Assembly: GCF_900007165.1 (NCBI RefSeq)
Contig: NZ_CYGY02000013.1
Coordinates: 1-64,000, forward strand
DNA from: Paraburkholderia piptadeniae
GTDB taxonomy: Bacteria; Pseudomonadota; Gammaproteobacteria; Burkholderiales; Burkholderiaceae
Reading direction: 5' to 3'
Length of the DNA: 64,000 nucleotides
Part shown: positions 39,111 to 47,358 of the stretch, piece by piece
Layout: each line of letters starts with the position of its first letter
Numbering within the stretch: position 1 is the first letter of the stretch
Position numbers and translations under genes: made by a program
The notes under the pieces: generated by a model
The model's input: only the letters and a program-made list of their open reading frames with translations
Told to the model about the DNA's origin: nothing
The model's database searches: none

Positions 39111-40127
39111 TCAAGCACCCGCGCCCCAATTCAGCACGATCTTGCCGACGTGCAGGCTGCTTTCCATCAGCTCGTGCGCCTGCGCCGCCTGCGCAGCCGG
39201 GAACACCTTGTAGATCACCGGCTTGATCGTGCCGTCTTCGAGATGCGGCCACACGCGCTCCTTCAGTTGCGCCGCGATCTTTGCCTTGAATTCGACTGGA
39301 CGGGGACGCAGCGTCGAACCCGTCACCGTCAGTCGACGGCGCAGAATGTCGTTCAGATTCACTTCGGCCTTCGCGCCACCGAGCAGCGCGATGATCACGA
39401 GACGGCCGCCGTCGGCGAGCGCCTTCAGTTCGCGCGGCACGTAGCTGCCCGCCACCATGTCGAGGATCACGTCGACGCCGCGGTCATTCGTGAGCGACTT
39501 GATCACTTCGACGAAATCTTCCGTCTTGTAGTTGATCGCACGTTCCGCGCCAAGCGCCTCGCACGCACGGCATTTTTCGTCCGTGCCGGCCGTTGCGAAC
39601 ACGCGATAGCCGAGTGCATGCGCGATCTGGATTGCCGTCACGCCGATACCGCTCGAACCGCCCTGCACGAGGAACGTCTCGTTCTCGCCGCCCTCGCCTT
39701 TGCCGAGCAACGCACGGTCAAAAACATTGCTCCAGACAGTGAAGAAGGTCTCGGGCAAAGCCGCCGCTTCGACATCGGAAAACCCCTTCGGCACGGGCAG
39801 GCACTGCAACAGCGGCACGGTCGCGTATTCCGCGTAGCCGCCGCCCGCCATCAGCGCGCACACGCGATCGCCGATCTTCAGACCGAACGGATTGCGCTTC
39901 TCGTCGATATTTCCGCCGACGATTTCGCCCGCCACTTCCAGCCCCGGCAGATCCGACGCGCCAGGCGGCGGCGCATAGCCGCCCTTGCGCTGAAACACGT
40001 CCGGACGATTCACGCCGGACGCGGACACTTTGATCAGCACTTCGCCCGCTTTCGGCTCAGGCATCGGCCGCTCGGCGAGCTTCAAGACTTCCGGCGCACC
40101 GAATTCGGTGATTTCGATTGCGTTCAT
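39111..40127 (-). CDS. NAD(P)H-quinone oxidoreductase, zinc-free MDR family (PIG3/QOR-like)
   Basis: This 338-residue medium-chain dehydrogenase/reductase reduces quinones or enones using NAD(P)H. The N-terminal domain has GVNRPDVFQRKGGY, typical of PIG3/TP53I3-type quinone oxidoreductases, and no catalytic zinc cysteines. The Rossmann part carries LVQGGSSGIGVTAIQIAHALG. The ATG at 40127 has a GGGAGAG ribosome binding site. It sits between pnp and tpiA, as in other Burkholderia, and is separated from pnp by a terminator. Confidence 0.9.
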   Translation of the reverse strand: MNAIEITEFGAPEVLKLAERPMPEPKAGEVLIKVSASGVNRPDVFQRKGGYAPPPGASDLPGLEVAGEIVGGNIDEKRNPFGLKIGDRVCALMAGGGYAEYATVPLLQCLPVPKGFSDVEAAALPETFFTVWSNVFDRALLGKGEGGENETFLVQGGSSGIGVTAIQIAHALGYRVFATAGTDEKCRACEALGAERAINYKTEDFVEVIKSLTNDRGVDVILDMVAGSYVPRELKALADGGRLVIIALLGGAKAEVNLNDILRRRLTVTGSTLRPRPVEFKAKIAAQLKERVWPHLEDGTIKPVIYKVFPAAQAAQAHELMESSLHVGKIVLNWGAGA

Positions 40128-40204
40128 CGTCGTCTCTCCCAAGGTCTGGATAGCGCTGCAAATCGGCCACGAAAAACCGGTTCGCACTGCAATCCACCCT
40201 ACAT

Positions 40205-40240
40205 GAAAAACGGCCGGCGCGCTTTTGCGCTACCGGCCGT
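40205..40240 (-). terminator. Terminator after pnp
   Basis: A GC-rich stem ACGGCCGG/CCGGCCGT (40210-40217 and 40233-40240), with an inner GCGC-TTTT-GCGC hairpin, is followed on the minus strand by five T residues. It lies 17 bp after the pnp stop codon. Confidence 0.8.
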
Positions 40241-40256
40241 CCTGCTTTTCACTGCA

Positions 40257-42395
40257 TTACTGCTGCGGCGTCGGTTCCGTCTGTGCCGCTTCGTTCAGGA
40301 GTGCCTTCGCCGACAGACGCACACGACCCTTCTCGTCCGTCTGGATGACCTTGACCTTCACTTGCTGGCCTTCCTTCAGGTAGTCGTTGATGTCCTTGAT
40401 GCGCTCGTTGGCGATTTCGGAGATGTGCAGCAGACCGTCCTTGCCCGGCAGCAGGTTCACAATCGCGCCGAAGTCCAGCAGCTTGAGCACCGTGCCTTCG
40501 TAGATCTGGCCCACTTCGACTTCAGCCGTGATGTTCTCGATGCGCTTCTTCGCTTCGGCCATGCCTTCGCTGCTCGTGCTCGCGATCGTGACGACGCCGT
40601 CGTCCGAAATATCGATCGTCGTGCCCGTTTCTTCCGTCAGGGCACGGATCACCGAACCGCCCTTGCCGATCACGTCGCGGATCTTTTCCGGATTGATCTT
40701 GATGGTGATCATGCGCGGCGCGAATTCGGACAGTTGCGTGTTCGCACCCGAGACGGCCGCCGTCATCTTGCCGAGGATATGCATGCGGCCTTCCTTCGCC
40801 TGCGCGAGCGCGACCTGCATGATTTCCTTCGTGATGCCCTGGATCTTGATGTCCATCTGCAGTGCCGTCACGCCGTCAGCCGTGCCCGCCACCTTGAAGT
40901 CCATGTCGCCGAGGTGATCTTCGTCGCCGAGAATGTCCGTCAGCACAGCAAACTTGTTGCCTTCGAGGATCAGGCCCATCGCGATGCCCGCGACGTGTGC
41001 CTTCATCGGCACGCCGGCGTCCATCAGCGCGAGGCAGCCGCCGCACACCGATGCCATCGACGACGATCCGTTCGACTCGGTAATCTCCGACACGACGCGG
41101 ATCGAGTAGCCGAACTCGTCCGCGGTCGGCAGGCATGCGACCAGCGCGCGCTTCGCGAGACGGCCGTGGCCGATTTCACGGCGCTTCGGCGAGCCGACGC
41201 GGCCCGTTTCGCCAGTCGCGAACGGCGGCATGTTGTAGTGGAGCATGAAGCGATCGCGGTACTCCCCTTCGAGCGCGTCAATGATCTGCTCATCGCCCTT
41301 CGTGCCGAGCGTCGCGACGACAAGCGCCTGCGTCTCGCCACGCGTGAAGAGCGCCGAACCGTGCGTACGCGGCAGAACACCCGTGCGGATTTCGATCGGG
41401 CGAACGGTGCGGGTATCGCGGCCGTCGATACGCGGCTCGCCGTTCAGGATCTGCGAACGGACGATCTTCGCTTCGATGTCGAACAGCACGTTGCCGACGG
41501 CTGCCTTGTCGGCTGCCACGGTGCCCGCCGCTGCCGCTTCTTCTTCCAGCTTTGCCTGCGTCGCTGCGTAGATTTCCTTCAGGCGAGTCGAGCGAGCCTG
41601 CTTGTCGCGCGTCTGGTAAGCCGCAGCCAGATCGGCATAGGCGATTTCGTTGACGCGCGAGATCAGCACTTCGTTCTTCGGCGCCGGCTGCCAGTCCCAC
41701 TCAGGTTTGCCGCCTTCACGAACGAGTTCGTGGATCGCGTCGATGGCCGTTTGCATCTGCTCGTGACCGAACACGACCGCGCCCAGCATCACGTCTTCCG
41801 GCAGTTGATCCGCTTCCGATTCGACCATCAACACCGCGCGCTCCGTACCGGCGACGACGAGGTCGAGGCGCGATTCCTTGCTTTGCGTGCGGGTCGGGTT
41901 CAGCACGTACTCGTTGTTGACGTACGCGACGCGCGCAGCACCGACGGGACCGTTGAACGGCAGGCCCGACACGGCGAGCGCAGCCGACGCGCCGATCAGC
42001 GCGGGGATGTCGGCCGGGACTTCCGGGTTGATCGACATCACGTGCACGACGACCTGCACTTCGTTGTAGAAGCCTTCCGGGAACAGCGGGCGCAGCGGCC
42101 GGTCGATCAGGCGCGAAATCAGCGTTTCGCCTTCCGACGGACGGCCTTCGCGGCGGAAGAAGCCGCCCGGAATCTTGCCTGCCGAGTAGGTCTTTTCGAT
42201 GTAGTCGACGGTCAGCGGGAAGAAGTCCTGGCCCGGCTTCGCCGTCTTCGCGCCGACGACGGTCGCCAGCACGACGGTATCTTCGATGTCGACGAGCACG
42301 GCACCGCCCGCCTGGCGGGCAATCTCACCCGTTTCCATGCGAACCGTGTGCTGGCCCCACTTGAACTCTTTGACGACCTTGTTAAACATAGACAT
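40257..42395 (-). CDS. pnp: Polyribonucleotide nucleotidyltransferase (PNPase)
   Basis: This 712-residue 3'-5' phosphorolytic exoribonuclease works in the RNA degradosome. Two RNase PH domains (about residues 1-235 and 310-545) flank a helical linker. They are followed by a KH domain with [15 protein letters not shown] and an S1 domain with [26 protein letters not shown]. Conserved [16 protein letters not shown] and [18 protein letters not shown] active-site loops are visible. The length is normal. It follows rpsO, as in most proteobacteria. Confidence 0.97.
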   Translation of the reverse strand: MSMFNKVVKEFKWGQHTVRMETGEIARQAGGAVLVDIEDTVVLATVVGAKTAKPGQDFFPLTVDYIEKTYSAGKIPGGFFRREGRPSEGETLISRLIDRPLRPLFPEGFYNEVQVVVHVMSINPEVPADIPALIGASAALAVSGLPFNGPVGAARVAYVNNEYVLNPTRTQSKESRLDLVVAGTERAVLMVESEADQLPEDVMLGAVVFGHEQMQTAIDAIHELVREGGKPEWDWQPAPKNEVLISRVNEIAYADLAAAYQTRDKQARSTRLKEIYAATQAKLEEEAAAAGTVAADKAAVGNVLFDIEAKIVRSQILNGEPRIDGRDTRTVRPIEIRTGVLPRTHGSALFTRGETQALVVATLGTKGDEQIIDALEGEYRDRFMLHYNMPPFATGETGRVGSPKRREIGHGRLAKRALVACLPTADEFGYSIRVVSEITESNGSSSMASVCGGCLALMDAGVPMKAHVAGIAMGLILEGNKFAVLTDILGDEDHLGDMDFKVAGTADGVTALQMDIKIQGITKEIMQVALAQAKEGRMHILGKMTAAVSGANTQLSEFAPRMITIKINPEKIRDVIGKGGSVIRALTEETGTTIDISDDGVVTIASTSSEGMAEAKKRIENITAEVEVGQIYEGTVLKLLDFGAIVNLLPGKDGLLHISEIANERIKDINDYLKEGQQVKVKVIQTDEKGRVRLSAKALLNEAAQTEPTPQQ

Positions 42396-42650
42396 TTGTC
42401 CTCCTTGATCTTTTAGTCATGCCGCGCAACCCCGTTGAACTGTGGCCGCGCGGCACCGTCAGGACCGAAGCCTTTCGGGTAGAGGAGTGTTATGCCATTC
42501 CAGAGAATCGCGTGGACGCCTCCACTTGCACGCGAACCGCTGGAATGACACAGCGCCCTACCCTGAAGCCCGGTTTTGTTTCGTTTTGCCCGCGACGCAA
42601 CCAGCGCGCCAGACGGGTGATTCGATGGTAAACCTCACACGAAGCGTACC
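42396..42650 (-). promoter_or_regulatory. pnp leader region with long hairpin
   Basis: The 5' region of pnp holds nested inverted repeats: CATTCCAG at 42496-42503 pairs with CTGGAATG at 42540-42547, and CGCGTG at 42509-42514 pairs with CACGCG at 42529-42534. The structure ends about 100 nt upstream of the start codon. In E. coli a long leader hairpin of pnp is cut by RNase III and then used by PNPase for self-control. I infer a similar element here. No coding frame is supported in this gap. Confidence 0.5.
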
Positions 42651-42694
42651 GTCGAAAAACAAAATGCCTGTATCAGCGGAACTGACACAGGCAT
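42651..42694 (-). terminator. Terminator after rpsO
   Basis: A 13-bp stem with one G-T pair (42664-42676 with 42682-42694, loop CGGAA) is followed on the minus strand by TTTTGTTTTT. It lies 30 bp after the rpsO stop codon. Some read-through into pnp is normal in this gene pair. Confidence 0.85.
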
Positions 42695-42723
42695 CTTGCT
42701 GACAGAAAGTCCGATGCGTCCGA

Positions 42724-42993
42724 TTACTTACGCAGGCCCAGCTTCTCGATCAGAGCGCGGTAACGGTCAGCGTCCTTGCCCTTCAGGTAGTCGAGCAGCT
42801 TGCGACGACGGCTCACCATGCGCAGCAGACCGCGGCGGCTGTGGTGATCCTTCGTATGGGCCTTGAAGTGAACCGTCAGTTCGTTGATGCGCGTCGTGAG
42901 CAGCGCGACTTGAACTTCGGGGGAGCCGGTGTCGTTTGTGCCACGTGCGAATTGCGCGACGACGTCGGATTTCTTGATTTCAGCTACGGACAT
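42724..42993 (-). CDS. rpsO: 30S ribosomal protein S15
   Basis: This 89-residue primary 16S rRNA-binding protein of the small subunit platform has conserved segments [48 protein letters not shown] and the C-terminal LGLRK. The length is exactly typical. Confidence 0.97.
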   Translation of the reverse strand: MSVAEIKKSDVVAQFARGTNDTGSPEVQVALLTTRINELTVHFKAHTKDHHSRRGLLRMVSRRRKLLDYLKGKDADRYRALIEKLGLRK

Positions 42994-43069
42994 GTTGATT
43001 TCCTTTGAATCAAACAGGCGGTCACGGAAGAAAGGCCGTGCCGTGGGGTTACATCAAAACGAGTCGCGT

Positions 43070-43098
43070 ATTGTATCACAGCCGGATCATCCGGCGAA
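43070..43098 (-). promoter_or_regulatory. Putative rpsO promoter
   Basis: On the minus strand, a -10 box TACAAT (43070-43075) lies 17 bp from a weak -35 TTCGCC (43093-43098). The start codon of rpsO is about 75 bp downstream. A palindrome, CCGGATNATCCGG-like, overlaps the spacer. Confidence 0.45.
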
Positions 43099-43188
43099 GC
43101 CCGCCGTTTAGGGCTGTGCTTCCGGCGGGTCCGAGCGCCGTTTTGCGGTCGGTTTTGGGCTCATCCACACGGGCTCACGCGGACTCGT

Positions 43189-44481
43189 TCAGGGCCGCTT
43201 CATCCGGCACGTCGTAACCGGAACGGTGCGCTCGGGCGGCAGCGCCAGCACGGTCCGGAAGCCGTAATGCGAGCCCTCGTTGTCGAAATGGACGCCCGGC
43301 GTGCCGGCCTTGTCCATCTCCATCACGTAAAGGGGCTGGATCAGCTGATGATCGTCGGCGCGCATCCACGACGCGTGAAAGCCGTTGTCGTACTTCATGC
43401 CTTCCAGCATCTTCGCGACCTTGTCGGGCTGAGCGCTGCCGGCGCGGCTCATCGCCGCGGCCAACATTTCGATCATCAGCGGCATGCGCAGCACCGGGTA
43501 GTCGTCCTGCGCAGCCGGGAAACGCTGGCGAAACGACGCGTACCACGCATCCGATGCCGCGCCGCCCGCGTTCGGGTGCCAGTCGGCGACGGCGATGACG
43601 CGCTTCACGCCCGCATCGCCGAGCGCGGCCGGCGCGCCGAGGCTGTTGCCATAGAACGTGTAGAACTTCGTGTCGACGCCCTGCTCGCGCGCCGCCTTGA
43701 CGAGCAGCGTCAGATCGTTGCCCCAGTTGCCCGTGATCACGGCGTCGGCGCCGCTCCCGCGGATTTTCGCGATGTACGGCGCGAAATCCTTCACGCGGCC
43801 GATGGGATGAAACTCGTCGCCGACCACGGCGACATCCGGCCGCTTCGATGCAAGCGCCGCGCGCGCCAGCGTGCTCACGTCATGGCCGAAGCTGTAATCC
43901 TGATTCAGCAGATAGACCTTCTTCACCGACTTGTCGCGCTGGATCACATCGGCGAGCGCGTCCATCCGCATGCCTGCGTGCGCGTCGAAGCGAAAGTGCC
44001 AGAAGCTGCAGTTCGCGTTGGTGAGCGCCGGATCATCGGCCGAATAGTTGAGGAACAGTTCGCGATTGTCCGGCTCGCGCGTGTTCTGCTTGTCGATCGC
44101 GGACAGAAGCGCGGCGGCCACGGCCGAGCTGTTGCCTTGCGCGATGAAGCCGATGTGCCTGTCGGCGGCCGCGCGCAATTGCACGAGCGCCTCTTCCGCG
44201 CTGCCCTTGCTGTCGAGCACGACGAGTTCGAGAGGATGCGCGCCGTCCGCGAGCTTCACGCCGCCGCGCGCGTTGACCGTCTCGACTCCAAAACGCAAAT
44301 TGCGCTCGACGGCCGCGCCCGCGTTCGCAAACGGACCGGACATGCCTTCGATCATCGCGATGCGGATCGGCGCTCCCGGCGGCACGTTCTGCGCATGCAC
44401 GTTTGCCGCCGGCAACGCTGTGATCGCGGCCACGGCAAGCGTCATCGCTGCCACTGCCGCCCTGGTCGATTTTGTTTTCAT
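43189..44481 (-). CDS. ABC transporter substrate-binding protein, branched-chain amino acid type
   Basis: This 430-residue periplasmic binding protein of the Leu/Ile/Val (LivK, type I) fold has a signal peptide of about 30 residues that ends near NVHAQ. The mature part opens with PIRIAMIEGMSGPFANAGAAVERNLRFGVE, typical for the family. The ligand is unknown. No permease or ATPase genes are next to it, so it must work with a distant transporter or as a sensor partner. The lipoprotein gene is divergent, with about 225 bp between the two starts. Confidence 0.85.
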   Translation of the reverse strand: MKTKSTRAAVAAMTLAVAAITALPAANVHAQNVPPGAPIRIAMIEGMSGPFANAGAAVERNLRFGVETVNARGGVKLADGAHPLELVVLDSKGSAEEALVQLRAAADRHIGFIAQGNSSAVAAALLSAIDKQNTREPDNRELFLNYSADDPALTNANCSFWHFRFDAHAGMRMDALADVIQRDKSVKKVYLLNQDYSFGHDVSTLARAALASKRPDVAVVGDEFHPIGRVKDFAPYIAKIRGSGADAVITGNWGNDLTLLVKAAREQGVDTKFYTFYGNSLGAPAALGDAGVKRVIAVADWHPNAGGAASDAWYASFRQRFPAAQDDYPVLRMPLMIEMLAAAMSRAGSAQPDKVAKMLEGMKYDNGFHASWMRADDHQLIQPLYVMEMDKAGTPGVHFDNEGSHYGFRTVLALPPERTVPVTTCRMKRP

Positions 44482-44706
44482 CGGCGCGTCTCATCTGTCG
44501 ATCGAAGCGCGGATCATAGGACGGCGCGTCGCCCACGAGCAAGCGAATACGCGTCTCGCCGAACGCAAGGCCCGAAAATCTTTTGGCCCGACGCGTGTCA
44601 AAATATCTGTTCGCAATGAACTTGCATGGGACGGGAGAACCGCGAGAGCGTCAACTCCTGTCGACAGCACAATAACAATCAACCATCGAACGCCATCGGA
44701 GGTGTC

Positions 44707-45258
44707 ATGTTCAACCGCCTTTCATCCGTCGCGCCGACGATGCCAGGCTTGCGTACGGCGCGCGGCGCGCTGACCGTTCTCGTTTGCGCGGGTGTCGTCA
44801 CGCTTGCCGGGTGCGCGCAGCCCTGGCAGAACTATCAGGAAGGCGCGGACGCGTCGACGATCGTCGCGCGCCTCGGACCGCCGCGCGAAGTCTACGATCT
44901 GCCGAACGGCGGCAAGCGCCTGATGTGGCCGACACAGCCGATGGGCGAAACGACGACGGCCGCCGACGTCGACGCGTCCGGCAAGATCGTGAACGTGCGG
45001 CAGGTGCTGCAGCCGAACGAGTTCTATCGCGCGGAAATCGGCAAATGGACGCGCGACGACGTGCTGGTCAACTTCGGGCGCCCCGTCGAAACGAACTATT
45101 TCCCGCTGATGAAGCGCGAGGTGTGGACGTATCGCTATCAGGAAGACAACGTCTGGTACATGATGTACAGCTTCTATTTCGACAACCAGGGCATCCTGCG
45201 CCTGACGCAGAAGACACCCGATCCGCTGCACGATCCGGATCGGCGCAACTTCTTCTGA
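44707..45258 (+). CDS. Lipoprotein with two BamE-like repeats
   Basis: This is a 183-residue protein with a lipobox, VVTLAGCAQ, so it is probably anchored by a lipidated Cys near residue 36. After that, two similar units follow. The first has GADASTIVARLGPPREVYDLPNGGKRLMW, and the second has WTRDDVLVNFGRPVETNYF, then REVWTYRY and FYFDNQGILRLTQ. Both resemble the SmpA/OmlA/BamE fold of small outer-membrane lipoproteins. An envelope role is likely, but not necessarily in the BAM complex. A GGAGGTG box fixes the ATG at 44707, rejecting 27 upstream codons. Confidence 0.75.
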   Translation: MFNRLSSVAPTMPGLRTARGALTVLVCAGVVTLAGCAQPWQNYQEGADASTIVARLGPPREVYDLPNGGKRLMWPTQPMGETTTAADVDASGKIVNVRQVLQPNEFYRAEIGKWTRDDVLVNFGRPVETNYFPLMKREVWTYRYQEDNVWYMMYSFYFDNQGILRLTQKTPDPLHDPDRRNFF

Positions 45259-45285
45259 AGCCACCTCCTCTCCGAGCCAACAACG

Positions 45286-45312
45286 AAAAGCCGCCCTTCG
45301 AGGCGGCTTTTT
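45286..45312 (+). terminator. Terminator after the BamE-like lipoprotein gene
   Basis: The stem AGCCGCC (45289-45295) pairs with GGCGGCT (45302-45308) and is flanked by A and T runs. It lies about 30 bp after the lipoprotein stop codon. Confidence 0.85.
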
Positions 45313-45330
45313 CATGGAACGGAGCCAATA

Positions 45331-45356
45331 AAAAACCCCGCCGCAGCGGGGTTTTT
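45331..45356. terminator. Bidirectional terminator between lipoprotein gene and leuA
   Basis: A perfect 11-bp stem, AAAAACCCCGC (45331-45341) and its complement (45346-45356), with a CGCA loop, has T-runs on both strands. It lies 30 bp beyond the leuA stop and ends leuA transcription. Confidence 0.9.
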
Positions 45357-45385
45357 CGATGCGATCTATCGCAACGAACGCGCGG

Positions 45386-46936
45386 TCAGATTTCCGCGCG
45401 CTGCGGATTCAGCTTGTCCTGGCCCGCGTACAAACGGTTGAGCGCCGAGATATACGCCTTCGCCGATGCAGCGACGATATCCGGGTCCGTACCCACGCCG
45501 TTCACGATGCGCCCCGCCTTCGACAGACGCACGGTCACTTCGCCTTGCGCCTGCGTGCCCGTCGTGATCGCGTTGACGGAGTACAGCAGCAGTTCCGAGC
45601 CGCTGCCCACTTCGGTTTCGATCGCGTTCAGCGTCGCGTCGACGGGACCGTTGCCGTTCGCCTCGCCGACCACTTCCTTGCCTGCAACCGAGAACACGAT
45701 GCGCGCATGCGGCCGCTCGCCCGTTTCCGAATGCTGCGACAGCGACACGAACTTGTAATGCTCCTTCTCCTGCGCTTCCGCCGACTCTTCCGCGACGATC
45801 GCGATGATGTCCTCGTCGAAGATTTCTGCCTTGCGGTCCGCCAGTTCCTTGAAGCGCTGGAACGCGAGGTTCAGTTCGCTTTCGCTGTCGAGCGTGATGC
45901 CGAGTTCCTGCAGACGCTGCTTGAACGCGTTGCGCCCCGACAGCTTGCCAAGCACGATCTTGTTCGCCGTCCAGCCCACGTCTTCGGCGCGCATGATTTC
46001 GTAGGTGTCGCGCGCCTTCAGCACGCCGTCCTGATGGATGCCCGACGCGTGCGCAAATGCGTTCGCGCCGACCACGGCCTTGTTCGGCTGCACCACGAAA
46101 CCCGTGATCTGCGACACGAGCTTCGACGCCGGCACGATCTGCGTCGTGTCGATGCCGAGATCGAGGCCGAAGTAGTCCTTGCGGGTCTTCACAGCCATCA
46201 CGATTTCTTCGAGCGACGTGTTGCCCGCGCGCTCGCCGAGACCGTTGACCGTGCACTCCACCTGACGCGCGCCGCCGATCTGCACGCCCGCGAGCGAGTT
46301 CGCCACGGCCATGCCGAGGTCGTTGTGACAGTGCACCGAAAAGATCGCCTTATCCGAATTCGGAATGCGCTCGCGCAGCGTCTTCACGAGATTGCCGTAC
46401 AGCTCCGGCACGCCATAGCCAACGGTATCCGCGATGTTGATCGTCGTTGCGCCTTCCGCGATCACGGCTTCGAGCACGCGGCACAGGAAGTCCATGTCCG
46501 AGCGGCTGCCGTCTTCCGGCGAGAACTCGACGTCGTTCGTGAACTTGCGCGCGAAGCGCACGGCCAGCTTCGCCTGTTCGAGCACCTGCTCGGGCGACAT
46601 GCGCAGCTTCTTCTCCATGTGCAGCGCGGACGTCGCGATGAACGTGTGGATGCGGAAGTGATCGGCGGGCTTGAGCGCGTCGGCGGCACGCTGGATGTCC
46701 TTGTCGTTCGCGCGCGCGAGCGAGCAGACCGTGCTGTCCTTGATCATGCCGGCGATCGTGTGGATCGCGTCGAAATCGCCGTTCGAGCTGGCGGCGAAGC
46801 CCGCTTCGATGACGTCGACTTTCATCCGTTCCAGTTGCTTCGCGATGCGGATTTTTTCTTCCTTCGTCATCGACGCACCGGGCGATTGCTCGCCGTCGCG
46901 CAACGTCGTGTCGAAAATGATGAGCTTGTCTGCCAT
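45386..46936 (-). CDS. leuA: 2-isopropylmalate synthase
   Basis: This 516-residue first enzyme of leucine synthesis condenses acetyl-CoA with 2-ketoisovalerate. The TIM barrel starts with [17 protein letters not shown], and the metal-binding [16 protein letters not shown] motif is present. The C-terminal LeuA dimer/regulatory domain (about residues 390-500) senses leucine for feedback inhibition. A CTGGAG ribosome binding site precedes the ATG. Upstream lie its own promoter and a leucine-rich leader peptide, so expression is probably attenuated by leucine supply as well. Confidence 0.96.
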   Translation of the reverse strand: MADKLIIFDTTLRDGEQSPGASMTKEEKIRIAKQLERMKVDVIEAGFAASSNGDFDAIHTIAGMIKDSTVCSLARANDKDIQRAADALKPADHFRIHTFIATSALHMEKKLRMSPEQVLEQAKLAVRFARKFTNDVEFSPEDGSRSDMDFLCRVLEAVIAEGATTINIADTVGYGVPELYGNLVKTLRERIPNSDKAIFSVHCHNDLGMAVANSLAGVQIGGARQVECTVNGLGERAGNTSLEEIVMAVKTRKDYFGLDLGIDTTQIVPASKLVSQITGFVVQPNKAVVGANAFAHASGIHQDGVLKARDTYEIMRAEDVGWTANKIVLGKLSGRNAFKQRLQELGITLDSESELNLAFQRFKELADRKAEIFDEDIIAIVAEESAEAQEKEHYKFVSLSQHSETGERPHARIVFSVAGKEVVGEANGNGPVDATLNAIETEVGSGSELLLYSVNAITTGTQAQGEVTVRLSKAGRIVNGVGTDPDIVAASAKAYISALNRLYAGQDKLNPQRAEI

Positions 46937-46994
46937 CTCAGGTCTCCAGGGGGATTCGGTTGGTTTGAATCAGGAAAACGGAATTCGAGTGTTT

Positions 46995-47016
46995 GCGCCA
47001 CCACCGCAGGCGACGC
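46995..47016 (-). promoter_or_regulatory. Hairpin between the leucine leader peptide and leuA
   Basis: On the minus strand GCGTCGCC (47016-47009) pairs with GGTGGCGC (47002-46995) over a six-base loop, with two G-T pairs. The right arm could instead pair with the GCGCGCC near the end of the leader peptide gene, which a ribosome at the stop codon would cover. Such competing pairings are the usual logic of attenuation. No T-run follows directly, so a classic terminator is not shown. Confidence 0.4.
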
Positions 47017-47052
47017 TAAACAACGAACGAGGCAAACGGAGGGCGAAAACGA

Positions 47053-47136
47053 TCAGCGCGGCAGGCGCGCTAGAGCTAGCGAGCTTAGTAGCTTGCCGGC
47101 TTGAAGAGACAGGAAGGGGAACTTGAAAAGTGCCAT
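47053..47136 (-). CDS. Leucine-rich leader peptide of leuA (attenuator candidate)
   Basis: This 27-codon frame encodes a peptide with eight leucines. The second half reads KLLSSLALARLPR, and four of its leucines use CTA, a codon that is rare in such a GC-rich genome. The stop codon is 116 bp before the leuA ATG. There is no ribosome binding site because the start codon sits six to eight bases after a TATAGT -10 box, so the mRNA would begin at or next to the ATG. The E. coli leu leader peptide likewise uses rare leucine codons for attenuation. I did not find it as part of any larger gene. Confidence 0.7.
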   Translation of the reverse strand: MALFKFPFLSLQAGKLLSSLALARLPR

Positions 47137-47143
47137 GCCAGCG

Positions 47144-47172
47144 ACTATAGCGGCAATCCCGAAAACGCGCAA
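47144..47172 (-). promoter_or_regulatory. leuA promoter
   Basis: On the minus strand a -35 box TTGCGC (47167-47172) and a -10 box TATAGT (47144-47149) are separated by exactly 17 bp. The predicted transcription start, six to eight bases downstream, falls on or next to the ATG of the leader peptide at 47136. Confidence 0.7.
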
Positions 47173-47293
47173 TTGAGGCTAACCAGGGCGGCCATAGGAT
47201 TTGCCATGCCCGGCGATCGCCACAATCCCGTTCACGTCGCGAGGTGAACCGGCGATACAAACGGGCAGACGAATCAGCGGCCACGAACCGACA

Positions 47294-47323
47294 AGAAAAA
47301 ACGGCAGCCCGAAGGCTGCCGTT
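47294..47323 (-). terminator. Terminator after pssA
   Basis: The stem ACGGCAGCC (47301-47309) pairs with GGCTGCCGT (47314-47322) over a CGAA loop and is followed on the minus strand by six T residues. It separates pssA from leuA. Between it and the leuA promoter (47173-47293) I see nothing. Confidence 0.9.
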
Positions 47324-47358
47324 CCGTTTCCATTTCACTGCGCCGCGCGTGAGCGCCG

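Noticed and set aside
39150..42416. A 1088-codon open frame opposite pnp and the quinone oxidoreductase gene
   Set aside because: It mirrors conserved genes, has low-complexity Arg/His/Asp composition and no ribosome binding site.
43083..43129. CCCGCCG/CGGCGGG hairpin and CCGGATCATCCGG palindrome as a terminator for the binding-protein gene
   Set aside because: There is no T-run on the minus strand, and the palindrome overlaps the likely rpsO promoter, so the role is unclear.
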